Origin: Candidatus Fibrimonadaceae bacterium
GTDB lineage: Bacteria > Fibrobacterota > Fibrobacteria > Fibrobacterales > Fibrobacteraceae
Reading direction: 5' to 3'
DNA: 51,446 bases
Assembly: GCA_031281345.1 (NCBI GenBank)
Contig: JAITFN010000064.1
Coordinates: 1-51,446, forward strand
The notes under the pieces are model-generated. The model saw only the letters and a list, made by a program, of their open reading frames with translations, was not told the origin of the DNA and searched no databases. The position numbers and the translations under genes were made by a program. Below are positions 23,853 to 34,000 of this stretch, piece after piece; the stretch's first letter is position 1, and each line of letters begins with the position of its first letter.

Positions 23853-24689
23853 ATGTTTAAAAAAATTATAGGGGCAAGCATAGCGCTGGCATTCATTGCT
23901 TGTTCTAACGAGAACAACTCACCAAGCACGCCGTCAGGTTCCAGCCCTTCTCAAGGCGGCAGCAGTTCTTCAGCAGAAGTTCTTGAGACTGTTTTAATAT
24001 CGAACCTTGGCACCTCAGGTGGTTTGTCGGCATTATTCAACACCTACCCTTATGGCTACACATTAAGAGCAAACAAAGACGAAGATTTAACCAAGTACTG
24101 GAGCTGCCCAACCGCGGCACAAGACACAAAACCAGATATAGTCGCTTGCGACAAACGCGAAGAGGGCAAAGAAAATGATGCCATTTTGCAAAATTGGCTT
24201 ACAACTCAATCTTCCCCTCTTCATTATATCATCAACAATATGGCTACAGCAAGCCCTGTGCAACGCGCAATTAAACTGGATAGATACAATCTAACAGGGG
24301 AAGGAGACCAAGCGGCGCTGGGCTTAAATGTTTCTAGTGATGAGATAAGCAACATAGAAGAAATGGGGATAGATGCTCTGAATGGAATAAAAGCCTTCTC
24401 TTACTACTATGCAGGCGGTGCGCATAAATTTCGCGTTGCGGTGAGCGATGCCGATTTTTGGTATGCAGATGTTCCCGCACAAGAAGCAGAGGGCGAGGTG
24501 AGAATTTATGTTAAAGATTTAAAAGGCATGGGTTCTTTTGCCGCAAACGAAGACGAAGGCAAAGAAGAAACTCCTTTTGATATTGGAAAAGCGACAAAAT
24601 TCCTGTGGGTTGTGGAATATGATGCTAACCCAGCTAATAACACCGGCTCGCTTTTGGTTTATCTTTTCAATGCGCTAATTAAAAGATAA
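23853..24689 (+). CDS. Poly-Ser-linker lipoprotein with putative carbohydrate-binding module
   Basis: A 278-residue protein from ATG 23853, which has AGGAGG eight bases upstream; an in-frame ATG at 23799 lies above the promoter and is not used. The leader ends AFIAC (Cys18) and a Ser/Pro/Gly linker follows. The folded part (~45-278) ends in FWYADVPAQEAEGEVRIYVKDL and PFDIGKATKFLWVVEYD. The convergent neighbour has parallel motifs (TWYAIIPPSNGQK and PFPIEKATKEMTSVKIS). This suggests a shared beta-sandwich, possibly sugar-binding, module. It has no recognised catalytic residues. Its 5' region is nearly identical to that of the GH5 lipoprotein (GAGGTTGCTyTATGTTTAAA). Confidence 0.7.
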   Translation: MFKKIIGASIALAFIACSNENNSPSTPSGSSPSQGGSSSSAEVLETVLISNLGTSGGLSALFNTYPYGYTLRANKDEDLTKYWSCPTAAQDTKPDIVACDKREEGKENDAILQNWLTTQSSPLHYIINNMATASPVQRAIKLDRYNLTGEGDQAALGLNVSSDEISNIEEMGIDALNGIKAFSYYYAGGAHKFRVAVSDADFWYADVPAQEAEGEVRIYVKDLKGMGSFAANEDEGKEETPFDIGKATKFLWVVEYDANPANNTGSLLVYLFNALIKR

Positions 24690-24728
24690 AGCAGGTGACA
24701 AAAAAAAAGGCGTTGAAATAGATAACAA

Positions 24729-24754
24729 AAAGGCGTTGCATTTGCAACGCCTTT
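24729..24754. terminator. Bidirectional intrinsic terminator
   Basis: An 11-bp stem, AAAGGCGTTGC / GCAACGCCTTT, encloses a 4-nt loop, with A-rich sequence on the left and T-rich on the right. It lies between two convergent genes and would stop transcription in both directions. Confidence 0.85.
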
Positions 24755-24772
24755 CTTATTAATAATAATTAA

Positions 24773-26014
24773 TTATTTAATTGCATATTTGGCAACGTAG
24801 CCCTGAGAAGGAACGCGAACCATGTAAATACCAGTAGGCAGGTTCTGCAAGTTCATTTTATCCCCTTTGCTCATGGTTTGGGTTTTAACAATAGAGCCTT
24901 GGAGATTTATGATTTGAACTACAACCGGTTTGCCATTGCCAACAGAAGAATTCATAGAGAGCATTCTGTCATTCATAGCAAAGTTCATAGGATTTGTGCG
25001 CGCTCCGCCAGCAATAATCGGATTGGTTCCGCCGCCGGTGCATGTGCCAGTAAAACCGAATTCTATCAACTTAAAATTAACCACTTTGGCTTCATAACCG
25101 CTAAAGCTAATTTTAACTGATGTCATTTCCTTTGTCGCTTTTTCTATAGGAAATGGACCGGGGGAAGTAGTCTTACCATAATTAGCTTCCCAGCTAGTCC
25201 AATTATCTTGAACAAACATACCAGCTTCATTCGGATCTGGAGGTGAAACGCCTTTCACAAATACTTGAGGTGCCCCGTTCCACGTAAACTCTTTCGTCAC
25301 TTTCTGCCCATTGGACGGCGGAATTATGGCATACCAAGTATCATAACCCTTGACAAGATTGCCTTTTATGCCTTCGTCCCAGCCAATTGCAATAGTCATT
25401 TGGGCTCCCTCATTGCCTACCTTGGTGTTTTCGTGGTCACTGATGTAGGTCAAGCAAAAGCCGTTTTTACTCTCAAGGTCTTTTTCAGCGGCTTGGGTTG
25501 GATATTCGCCAAAATTAACCCCAACTCCAGATAAGCTAGGCTCATAATCAGGGGCAAGTATAAACCCTGGACCTACCGTAAATCTAAGGTCTAGACCATC
25601 CTCGCTCATAAGCGAAGCTCCATTCTCTTTATTTGTTATCGCAGGACCTTCACATGTAGGGTCATCTGCACCATTAAAATTAACCCATACGCCATTTATT
25701 TTAGCTTCTATCTTATTCACTCCGCTTTTGCTACCGCCATCTGGAGGCATGCCTGGTTCGCCAATACAAGCCTTAGGACCTACTTGTGGTGGGCTGTCCT
25801 TGTCCCACCCAGCAACATATCCATACCACCAGCCGCCCTGCTTTTTATAGCATGGATCGTTTGGGTTGTCTTCATTAAAACCAGGCTTATTTATGCACTC
25901 TTCCACCCACGGAAACTGCACTTGCCCATAAGGGGCATTAACTGTCCACAATGCAGCAAAAGCCATGCCGACAGCAAAAATTATTGCCATGCCGACTATT
26001 TGAAACCTCTTCAT
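24773..26014 (-). CDS. T9SS-sorted secreted protein with putative carbohydrate-binding module
   Basis: The 413-residue protein starts at ATG 26014 (MKRFQIVGMAIIFAVGMAFAA, GGAGG six bases upstream). The mature N-terminal region is Trp/Cys-rich (GGWWYGYVAGWDKD). A beta-sandwich region follows (~180-335), with TWYAIIPPSNGQK, DNWTSWEANYG and PFPIEKATKEM. The last ~75 residues (VVVQIINLQGSIVKTQTM ... LPTGIYMVRVPSQG) form a T9SS sorting domain. The composition suits surface display for plant-fibre binding, but no glycosidase motif is visible. Direct repeats upstream (26056-26099) may be regulatory. It is monocistronic, ending at a shared terminator with the convergent lipoprotein. Confidence 0.78.
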   Translation of the reverse strand: MKRFQIVGMAIIFAVGMAFAALWTVNAPYGQVQFPWVEECINKPGFNEDNPNDPCYKKQGGWWYGYVAGWDKDSPPQVGPKACIGEPGMPPDGGSKSGVNKIEAKINGVWVNFNGADDPTCEGPAITNKENGASLMSEDGLDLRFTVGPGFILAPDYEPSLSGVGVNFGEYPTQAAEKDLESKNGFCLTYISDHENTKVGNEGAQMTIAIGWDEGIKGNLVKGYDTWYAIIPPSNGQKVTKEFTWNGAPQVFVKGVSPPDPNEAGMFVQDNWTSWEANYGKTTSPGPFPIEKATKEMTSVKISFSGYEAKVVNFKLIEFGFTGTCTGGGTNPIIAGGARTNPMNFAMNDRMLSMNSSVGNGKPVVVQIINLQGSIVKTQTMSKGDKMNLQNLPTGIYMVRVPSQGYVAKYAIK

Positions 26015-26045
26015 AAAAAACCTCCAATAATATCTTACCATACTA

Positions 26046-26099
26046 AATATACATAAAAAATGACAAAAAGGTGTTAAAATACTGTTAAAAATGACAAAA
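26046..26099 (-). promoter_or_regulatory. Promoter region with AAAAATGACAAAA direct repeats
   Basis: A TATATT box (26051-26046 on the minus strand) lies 31 nt before ATG 26014. Upstream of it, the 13-mer AAAAATGACAAAA occurs exactly at 26056-26068 and 26087-26099, spaced 31 bp or about three helical turns. A partial third copy starts at 26107. This arrangement suggests an activator or repressor binding on one DNA face. Confidence 0.45.
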
Positions 26100-26189
26100 T
26101 AGAGGTAAAAATGTGATATTTAACCCTTTGTCTGAACCAGAATTCATAGAATTTTAGGAATAAACAGAATTAACCACATTTATTGGCTT

Positions 26190-26201
26190 ATTTTGTAAAT
26201 T
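26190..26201 (+). promoter_or_regulatory. Promoter-like TATTTTGTAAATT of the PEGA gene
   Basis: TAAATT (26196-26201) ends 10 nt before ATG 26212, and the intervening AACCCCAATT has no Shine-Dalgarno. The geometry is the same as at smc. Confidence 0.45.
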
Positions 26202-26211
26202 AACCCCAATT

Positions 26212-28020
26212 ATGAAGAAAGTCCCTCTATTTTTAGCTTTATCCTTGCTATCTTTTGTTTTTGCCCAAGAAAACCTTATAAGGATTAAACTCCCCTTGGA
26301 TTCCACGGGTATGCTTATAGCTACGCCTAATAGGTCTGAAATGCCAGTGCAAAAACTTGGGCTTTCTTCCAACAGGCAACTCAACTTGGCAGAACTCTCC
26401 GCAAAAGACACCGCGAGCTTTGAAACCTACACTCGCAGGCTTGCCTTGGTGCAAGACAGCATAAATGCAATGCAAAAAGAAATTGATAACTCAAAAAAAA
26501 GAACTGCATCTCAAATGCCCGCTTTGGAACCAAAAGACGAATACGAAAAGCAAGCCGAGTTTGAGGAGCGCAAAGCGAGAAGGGAAAGAGAACTTGGCGA
26601 AAGAATGATACGCGACTACAAACCCTATGCAGAAAGGCTTGCCGAGCTTGAAAAAGCAAAAAAGAAAATAGAGGATAACAGGTCTGCGCTCTATTGCACA
26701 GTAGAAATAAACACGAATCCAACGGCCTCCATTTTCCTAAACAACGAAGAAATTGGCACAAGCCCCGCTAAATACGACCGCGTGGTGCCCGGTAATACGG
26801 TGATAAAATTTCAAAAAGATAACTACGAACCTTGGGACACAACACTAATCCTGCAACCAGCACAAAAGCTAAAACTGAGCGTAACTTTAGAAGAAAAGAG
26901 CATTTTCAGCAAAGAGGGCGAACTAAACTTCCCAAAAATCATCGCAAGAGATACCACCGTGCAAGGCTACCTTTTGAGAATGGAAAGGGTCAAAGCCAGA
27001 ATGAAACAAGCTGACGATGAAATAAAAATCATACTTGAAAATTTTGGCAAAGTATATCCACCCCTTGAGCCAAAAAAACCAGAAGAAACCGAACAAGACT
27101 TTGAACAAAGGCAACTCATTTGGCGCGATGAGGGTATTAGGCAAGTAGGAGTGCTAAAATACAAGCACGAGGCATACACCAACCAATTGGTGCGCACGCT
27201 CAAAACCCTTGAAAACAACATAATAGCCACAGAAAGCCAATTAATAGTAGAAACACCACCAAACGCCCACATAACGCTCGGTGCCTACGATGTGGAAAAA
27301 GAAATTTTTGAATTTGAAGTTCAAGACACTGCAAAAACTAAAAGTCCCTTTATTTTCGTAGGCATATTGGGAATTCCGCGCGATACTGCAAAAGCGATGA
27401 ACCGCAGCATAGACGGATTTTTGATAGGTGTGAGCTATTTGAACTATCCCTTTGTTTTTAAAGATTCTTCTTTTAACTTAGCTATGAAAGACCTTGCCAT
27501 TTCCCGCAAGGCAATTCCTCTCAAATTGGAAGGCGGCTTTAAACCTCTGAACAGATTTGAACTTATGGAAGGCTACGGCAAATGGCGTATCCACGTGGAT
27601 TCACTTTTGAGCGGTACGCTAAAAACAAATAGCTGCCTAGATTTGGATTATGTTATTGGCAAAAAAAGATGCGAGGGAGACGGCCTACCCACCACTGCCA
27701 CTGCTGAACCTTATAACAAGCCTGAGTCGTCTGACGGCTTAAGCTGGCGTGGCTGGACAAGAATTGTTACATTCAGTGCAGCGGCAATATTTGGAACTGT
27801 TGCAATTATGAGACACTTAGATGCTGTGGACTACACAAACAAGGCAAATAAAGAGACAAAGAAAATGATAAGTGATCCAACCAATTCAGAATATCCAACT
27901 TGGGAAAAAAACCGAGAGCGTTACAAAGATAGGTCTATTGAAAGCAGCGATTCAAAGGTCAATTTTAGCATAGGCGCAGGTGTTTTCGCCGTAGCTGGGG
28001 CATTGACTTTTGTTTTTTAG
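26212..28020 (+). CDS. Secreted PEGA-domain protein with coiled coils
   Basis: The 602-residue protein has a signal peptide (MKKVPLFLALSLLSFVFAQ). Charged helical segments surround a PEGA domain (~162-232: VEINTNPTASIFLNNEEIGTSPAKYDR ... VIKFQKDNYEPWD). PEGA domains usually mediate surface or peptidoglycan-associated interactions. An internal repeat is visible: MPALEPKDEYEKQAEFEERK (~98-117) resembles YPPLEPKKPEETEQDFEQRQ (~282-301), each inside a helix-rich block. The C-terminus has a hydrophobic stretch (WTRIVTFSAAAIFGTVAIM) and ends GALTFVF. It is probably cell-envelope located. It converges tightly with recB (7-nt gap). The biological role is not predictable. Confidence 0.8.
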   Translation: MKKVPLFLALSLLSFVFAQENLIRIKLPLDSTGMLIATPNRSEMPVQKLGLSSNRQLNLAELSAKDTASFETYTRRLALVQDSINAMQKEIDNSKKRTASQMPALEPKDEYEKQAEFEERKARRERELGERMIRDYKPYAERLAELEKAKKKIEDNRSALYCTVEINTNPTASIFLNNEEIGTSPAKYDRVVPGNTVIKFQKDNYEPWDTTLILQPAQKLKLSVTLEEKSIFSKEGELNFPKIIARDTTVQGYLLRMERVKARMKQADDEIKIILENFGKVYPPLEPKKPEETEQDFEQRQLIWRDEGIRQVGVLKYKHEAYTNQLVRTLKTLENNIIATESQLIVETPPNAHITLGAYDVEKEIFEFEVQDTAKTKSPFIFVGILGIPRDTAKAMNRSIDGFLIGVSYLNYPFVFKDSSFNLAMKDLAISRKAIPLKLEGGFKPLNRFELMEGYGKWRIHVDSLLSGTLKTNSCLDLDYVIGKKRCEGDGLPTTATAEPYNKPESSDGLSWRGWTRIVTFSAAAIFGTVAIMRHLDAVDYTNKANKETKKMISDPTNSEYPTWEKNRERYKDRSIESSDSKVNFSIGAGVFAVAGALTFVF

Positions 28021-28027
28021 TGGGGTA

Positions 28028-31027
28028 TTAAAAACTCCCATCAAGCCTCTCTATTGAGTCTGCAATATCCTTTCCGCTGGAAAAATAAATTCCATCGGAA
28101 TTTATTTCGTTCACGCCCCGTACAAAAATATAATAAGCTCCACCGAATTTTTCTTTGAAGTTGAAGTTTTCGTGTATTTGCTCTAACCAGCGTTTTAGTG
28201 CGGCTGCGTAAATATAGTATTGCAAATGATAGGCACTGCCAAGCATTGCCTCTTCCATTCCAGCCTCTGAAAAATCGCCAAGGCTGTTTGATTTCCAATC
28301 CAAAATATAATACTTCTTGTCTTTGCCCAAAAACACCAAATCCATTGCGCCTTTTATATATTTTGCAAGCAAATCTTCTTTTTCAAAATCCAAGATTTTT
28401 TCTTGCATTACTTCTTTTATTTTTTTCAAATCCAAATTTTCCGCTTTCATAAAAAAATTCAACTCCGCAACTCTGTTGCTCGCATCTATTTCGCAAAGTT
28501 TTCCAGCCTCGCCCAAATTTTTGTTCAAAATAACTTTAATTTGCTTTTCAACCCAGGCTTTTCGCTTTTCTCCCTCATCTGTATTTTTGGAAAATTCCTT
28601 AAAACCGCCTAGTTTGCGTTCCACCAAATTGCGAATTTCGTTTTCGTTCGCATCAAAATCCACATTTTCAAAAATACTGTGCAAAAGAGTTCCCATAACT
28701 TTTCCCGCAGGGATTTTTATTTCTGTCTGCTGCAAAATATGGGTATGGTCTTTATGTTCCAAATTCTGCGAAATTGCTGTGAAACTCGTTTGTAGCCAAG
28801 CCGGAGTTATTTGAAAATCTTTTGATTTGGGCGGTTTTAACTCTTTGTCTTGTTCTTTTTTTGATTTTAAGTGAGAACTTTTTGGATATTCAATACCCGC
28901 AAAACTATCCACCACCTGTATATTTTCATCTTCTGATATGTTGCCACAAATTTTTTGCCCAGCTGAGAGAATTTCGTTTTTATTCAATTTTAATTTATGA
29001 GCATTCACTATATATAACCTGTAAATGGGGCGAGTAACCGCCACATAAAAATTCCTCGCAGATTCTTCCAAAAGTTCATTTTGCTCTTTTAATCTTGCGC
29101 TATTCTCATCTATTTTTCTACCCGAAATTGCATATTCCACAATAATATCATTTTTGCTATGGTAAATAGGTGGTGTTCTCTCATAAACAGATATGCCTTT
29201 CATCTCACCAGCGAGCATTATGTCTGGTACAAAAACTATAGGGAATTGCAAACCCTTTGATGTATGAATAGTCATAATCTGAACCGCATCATCATCTGTT
29301 TCTAGTTTTTCTTCACATTCTTCCCCACCGCCCTGTTTAATCAATTCCGCAAATCTCCTGAGCATTCTTTCGGGAACTCTGCCAAAGAGTTTTTCTTCTT
29401 CATTTAAAATCCATATAAGCTGCCTCAAATTTGTAGCGTTTCTCTCTCCATTCTCTGCGTTCAATATTTTCCCCCAAAGGTGTTTTGAATCAAAAAATGA
29501 ATTTACAGCCCGCATTATCCCATAGCGTTTCCATATATCAAAAGCCTCTGCAAAAGGTTTTATATCTTCGCTGGATAATTCTTTATTCTCCATCAATGCC
29601 GCTTTCACTTGGCTCTCTTTTTGCGAGTGCACAAAAGCCGTCAATAAGCTCATAATATAATCCGCGGCATCACTTTTGAACACGCTATCGGAGCGGCGAA
29701 TAATTGCTGGAATGTTTTTCTCGCTTTTTCTAAGAGCATCTCTGTATTTTTTTGCATCACCATTTGTTCTGGTTAAAATCGCTATGTCCTGAGCTTTTAT
29801 CTTTCTGATTTCGCCCGTATCTTTATCAAATATTTCCGTATCTGTTTCGTGCAGCAAGTGGGTTATTTCACGTATAATTTCTTGCTTAACAGGATTAAGT
29901 TCGTTTTTGTTTTTATATTCCGCATTTCTCAGTACAAGCGGTTTTTGTTCTTTGCCATTTATTGTAAGTTCGGGCAAATCTCTTCCAGATTCAACATTTA
30001 TGTATTTTATATCTTCGTTTTCAAAAGGATTCTCTATATTAAAAATTTTATTCAATGCACATAATAATCTTTTTTGCGAGCGGAAATTTTTTTCCAAGGT
30101 ATATTGATATTTTGATTCTTTTTTTGCAGCCAAGTAGGCATATATATCTCCGCCTCTAAATCTGTAAATGGCTTGTTTGGGGTCTCCAATCATAAAGAAA
30201 GGTTTGCCTTTAAACAGATAGCTGAATATTTCAAATTGCATTTTATCTGTATCTTGAAATTCATCAACCAAAATAGCTTCGTATTTTTTTTGCACAGCTT
30301 TAAAAAGTATTTTTTCACCGTCTTCTTTTACCGCTTTGTAGGCATTCATTATCAAATCGTCAAAACCCATAACTTTCAATTTTTTCTTTTCTGCCCGCAA
30401 AGCCTCCAAAAATTCCTTCCCCATTTTATGCTGCAATTCTGCAACCAAATTGTCGCCATTTTTTTCCAGTTTTTTATCTTCGCATTTTATTTTCGCATCG
30501 GGAAAATTGATAACATTCTCTATTCCCGTTCTTAAAATCTCTGGAGAAAATTTATCTGGCAAATTCACTATTTCTGAATTTCCCAACTTTTCAATTTCTC
30601 TCCGCCAAAAATCTGCCACTACCCTATTCTCTATATCCCTCTGATTTACAATAATCTCCATCTCCTCAAAATTCCCAATCTCATAAGCAAACTCGCTGAG
30701 CAATCTTTTGCAAAAGCCGTGAATGGTGAAAACAGGCATTTCGTCTATGCGTGCAATAGCATCTAACAAATTTGCTTTTTGTGTTAGGCTTAAATTTTCG
30801 CTATTATTTGAGGCATATTCTCTAATCCTCTCCGATGTATTTTTTTTGAGTTCTGCGGTAGCGGCTTCTGTGAAAGTTATCAGAACTATTTTTTCTATGG
30901 GTAAAAATTTTTCCAAAAGCAAGCGAAGGACTATTAAGCCTATGGTGTACGTTTTGCCCGTGCCCGCACTTGCTTCTATGAGGACTTTTTCGTTTAGGGG
31001 CAGGGTGTTGATGTCAAGAGGCTGCAT
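28028..31027 (-). CDS. recB: RecB-like exodeoxyribonuclease V beta subunit
   Basis: A 999-residue SF1A helicase-nuclease. It has Walker A ASAGTGKTYTI near residue 20, helicase motif VLITFTEAATAELK, motif II VDEFQDTD, motif III GDPKQAIYRFRGGD, later motif TIHTSKGLQFPIVFVPD, and a C-terminal PD-(D/E)XK nuclease with YILDWKSNSLGDF. RecBCD resects double-strand ends and loads RecA at Chi. The protein is shorter than E. coli RecB (~1180). ATG 31027 is chosen because the product then begins MQPLDINTLPLNEKVLIEASAG, as in the family; a GGGGGG run precedes it. It overlaps the recC end by 14 nt. recD is not in the window. Confidence 0.93.
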   Translation of the reverse strand: MQPLDINTLPLNEKVLIEASAGTGKTYTIGLIVLRLLLEKFLPIEKIVLITFTEAATAELKKNTSERIREYASNNSENLSLTQKANLLDAIARIDEMPVFTIHGFCKRLLSEFAYEIGNFEEMEIIVNQRDIENRVVADFWRREIEKLGNSEIVNLPDKFSPEILRTGIENVINFPDAKIKCEDKKLEKNGDNLVAELQHKMGKEFLEALRAEKKKLKVMGFDDLIMNAYKAVKEDGEKILFKAVQKKYEAILVDEFQDTDKMQFEIFSYLFKGKPFFMIGDPKQAIYRFRGGDIYAYLAAKKESKYQYTLEKNFRSQKRLLCALNKIFNIENPFENEDIKYINVESGRDLPELTINGKEQKPLVLRNAEYKNKNELNPVKQEIIREITHLLHETDTEIFDKDTGEIRKIKAQDIAILTRTNGDAKKYRDALRKSEKNIPAIIRRSDSVFKSDAADYIMSLLTAFVHSQKESQVKAALMENKELSSEDIKPFAEAFDIWKRYGIMRAVNSFFDSKHLWGKILNAENGERNATNLRQLIWILNEEEKLFGRVPERMLRRFAELIKQGGGEECEEKLETDDDAVQIMTIHTSKGLQFPIVFVPDIMLAGEMKGISVYERTPPIYHSKNDIIVEYAISGRKIDENSARLKEQNELLEESARNFYVAVTRPIYRLYIVNAHKLKLNKNEILSAGQKICGNISEDENIQVVDSFAGIEYPKSSHLKSKKEQDKELKPPKSKDFQITPAWLQTSFTAISQNLEHKDHTHILQQTEIKIPAGKVMGTLLHSIFENVDFDANENEIRNLVERKLGGFKEFSKNTDEGEKRKAWVEKQIKVILNKNLGEAGKLCEIDASNRVAELNFFMKAENLDLKKIKEVMQEKILDFEKEDLLAKYIKGAMDLVFLGKDKKYYILDWKSNSLGDFSEAGMEEAMLGSAYHLQYYIYAAALKRWLEQIHENFNFKEKFGGAYYIFVRGVNEINSDGIYFSSGKDIADSIERLDGSF

Positions 31028-34000
31028 TTTTATACCCCCCAAACAACCGCTCCGAGCAATCCACAAATTCCTTTTCCACCCCCAAATCCTTAAAAGATTT
31101 CGCTTCCCCTAAAATCTTTTTCGCATACCCAGAATATTCCACTAAGCCCTTGTTAAAACCATCGCCGAAAATTTTTTCTTCTGCGACTTTTATCTTCTCG
31201 GCTTCGCTTTTATTGGATTTCAAATATTCCCAAGCGGCATCTGGGAAAATTGGCAACATTCTTTTTTCCAATTCCTGTTTCAGTTCCCATAATTTATTTA
31301 AAATTTCATTTGCTTCTTTTTTCGGCATACCTCGTAATTCTATTACCGCATCTTTTAAAAATATTTTCGTATTTTGATTTTCTTTCTCGGCATTCAAATT
31401 CAAATGATACAACCAATGTTTTAAACGATATCTGCCTTTATCATTGCTTGGATAAATCCAATAGGTTCCTTCTTTTTCATTTTTTGCTTTTTCCTTTAAC
31501 TCTTCCATTTCAATTGCTGCATTTTCTATAATTTTGCTCGCAAATTTGCCGCTTGGCAAACTGCCCCTTAATTTGGAAATTTTAATCTCTTCCATATATT
31601 TGTCTCGGTTCTCATTCTTTAAAATCAAATCCGATAATTTCCATTTATCCAGTCCGCGTTCCACAATGAATGGTTCTGTGTTTTCCAAAAGTTCAATAGT
31701 TTCTGGCAATTCTATATTGCATATGGTTTTTAAAAAATACTTTGGAGTATCAGATAAAATTTTAAATAAAGCGTCAATATCTCTTTTTTCTTCTGTTTCT
31801 TTGACTTGAATTCTCCATTCCCAAATATTGCTTGAATCAGAATTTTCGGGCTTGAGCCATCTGTTGTCGTACGTGCTTAACGTTCCATTGAAATATTTTT
31901 TTGAGAAAGGTTGCAATGGGTGTTTAACTATTAAATCTTCTGGTTTTATTTTATATTGCTCTTCCAAATTTTTCAAAAACACAATCACTACGCTTGACGG
32001 TTCAAGGTCTTCTGCTGTTTTTTCGTTTTGTCCAATCCAGCTTATGTAAAGTTTTTCTCTTGCGTTGCAAATTATTTCAAGGAACATCAAACGCTCTTCG
32101 TTTGCAATATCTCTATCGCCTTGTTTGTATTCTGTCATAAGGCTTATTTCCTTGCTCTGCACTTGGCGTGGAAATTCCTTGCTGTTCATTCCTATACAAC
32201 AAATAACCTTGTGTGGAACGGCACGTATGGTTTCAAAATTTGAAAAGGATATTTTGCCCGTCATAGAATATGATGATTTTGCGCTTGATTCCATTTTTCT
32301 GAGCAAGGCGTTTTTTAGAGTTGAAAAACTAATTTGCATTTTTTGCTTATTGCCAAAACCGATGTACATTTCTTCTTTCAAGGAATTCCACACTTCTATA
32401 ACTTTTTGGTAAGGGTCGTCTTGGTCCTCGTTAAAATCAGTTGCATCTTCACCAAAAAATACTTGCAAATTTTCCTTTAAAAAAACATTCCACTCTTCAA
32501 TCAGTTTTTCCTTTTTGCTCTCTGTGTCAAATTTTTCCAAAGTTTTCACAAAATATGCAAACTCGCCAAAAATATGAGCGGCATTTCCTTCTATATCTGG
32601 ATAACAATAATCGCCAAGTTCAGAAAATCCATCTTCCGAAATCATAAAAAAGCCCGCTTTCAACTGTTCAAACCCACCTGCAAAAGAATAATTAGGGGCG
32701 GGGGTGGGGCTGTTTAAGTTATGCCTAATTGCATTTTCCTTAACCCATTTTTCCAAACGCTCCCTATCGTTTGAATCCAATTCCTTGCCTTGCACGAACC
32801 TAGAATATTCAAACAGAGCGAGAATATCGGGTGCTTCGTATCTGCCGCCAATTTGCGCAAAGAGCAAATTCAAAAGCTGCGTCGTTTTGTCGTATTTTTT
32901 TACATCTCGGTCTGCTATTTGAAATGGAATATTGTATCTGCCAAAAACACTTTCTATTGAACTTGCATAATTTTCAATATTTGGAGAAACAACAGCTATT
33001 TCGTTTGGCAATATTTTTTTTTCTGCAAATAAGTCAAGCAAATAATCGCATAAAACCTCAATTTCTCTTAAAGGAGAAAAACAGTTATTGAATGTTAGTC
33101 CCGTATTTAGGGGATAAGGGATATGGGACAAGGGATAAGGTTCATTATTATCTTGAATTATGTCGTTTTGTATTTTTGAAAGCAGGGTTTCGCTTGAGTT
33201 GTTATTTTCAGAGTTCAAAAACTCGCAGAATACTTTTCCCTGTTCTTCGTACTCAGATATTTGCTCATAAATTACCTGTGCATTTCTGCCCAAATTTGCT
33301 ATAAGTCTGTTGCCTAAATCCCAGTATAATTCATTTTCGTTTGCAATTTTATTATTTGCCCAAGCCTCTTTTCGTATTCTTGCAATTTGTTTGTCGCTCA
33401 CAGATGTTCCTATATATTCTTCGCTAACTTGAAGCAAATATAAATTCACCTTGCTGCCCGCCTGCGATAAATGGGTTAATGTCGATAGATGAATGGGAGC
33501 AATTGACAAGGGAGCAAAGATGAAAATCTGTTTTGGCAAAATTTTTTTTTCGTTTTTTAATTCACTTTCAATAGATTTATAAAGCTCATATATATTCTGT
33601 TCGTCTTCATATTTCTCTTTGAGTTCAAGCCAAAGTTTTTTTTGCCATTCTTCGTTTTTTGTAATACTTTTATCTAGTTTGTTATTTTCCCATTTTTCAA
33701 TCAATTCCGGTCTGTAAATTTGATATGCAAAAAATAAAGAAGTGACTTCGTTTGCAAAGGAGAATGTTTTTTTTTCGCCTTCCAACAAGGCGTAAATTGC
33801 CCATACCAAATTGTGCTGATTGTATATATTTTCTTTTTCGTCTTTTTTGCTTTTGGATAAATTGTACGCGCATTGCATTAAAAGTCCAGCTAACGGTTTA
33901 AATGGCAAGGCAGTCCATATTCCATATTTGTCTGCACAAGTTTTTCGCAAATATTCCTGCAAGCCTTTTGACTCGCAAACTATCAAGCTACCGCCTGTTA

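Noticed and set aside
28021-28027. Bidirectional terminator between the PEGA gene and recB
   Set aside because: The weak TGGG/CCCA complementarity is interrupted and too short to support.
28317-28814. Plus-strand open frame of 165 residues opposite recB
   Set aside because: Composition (Phe/Ser/Lys) and position show it is the reverse reading of recB.
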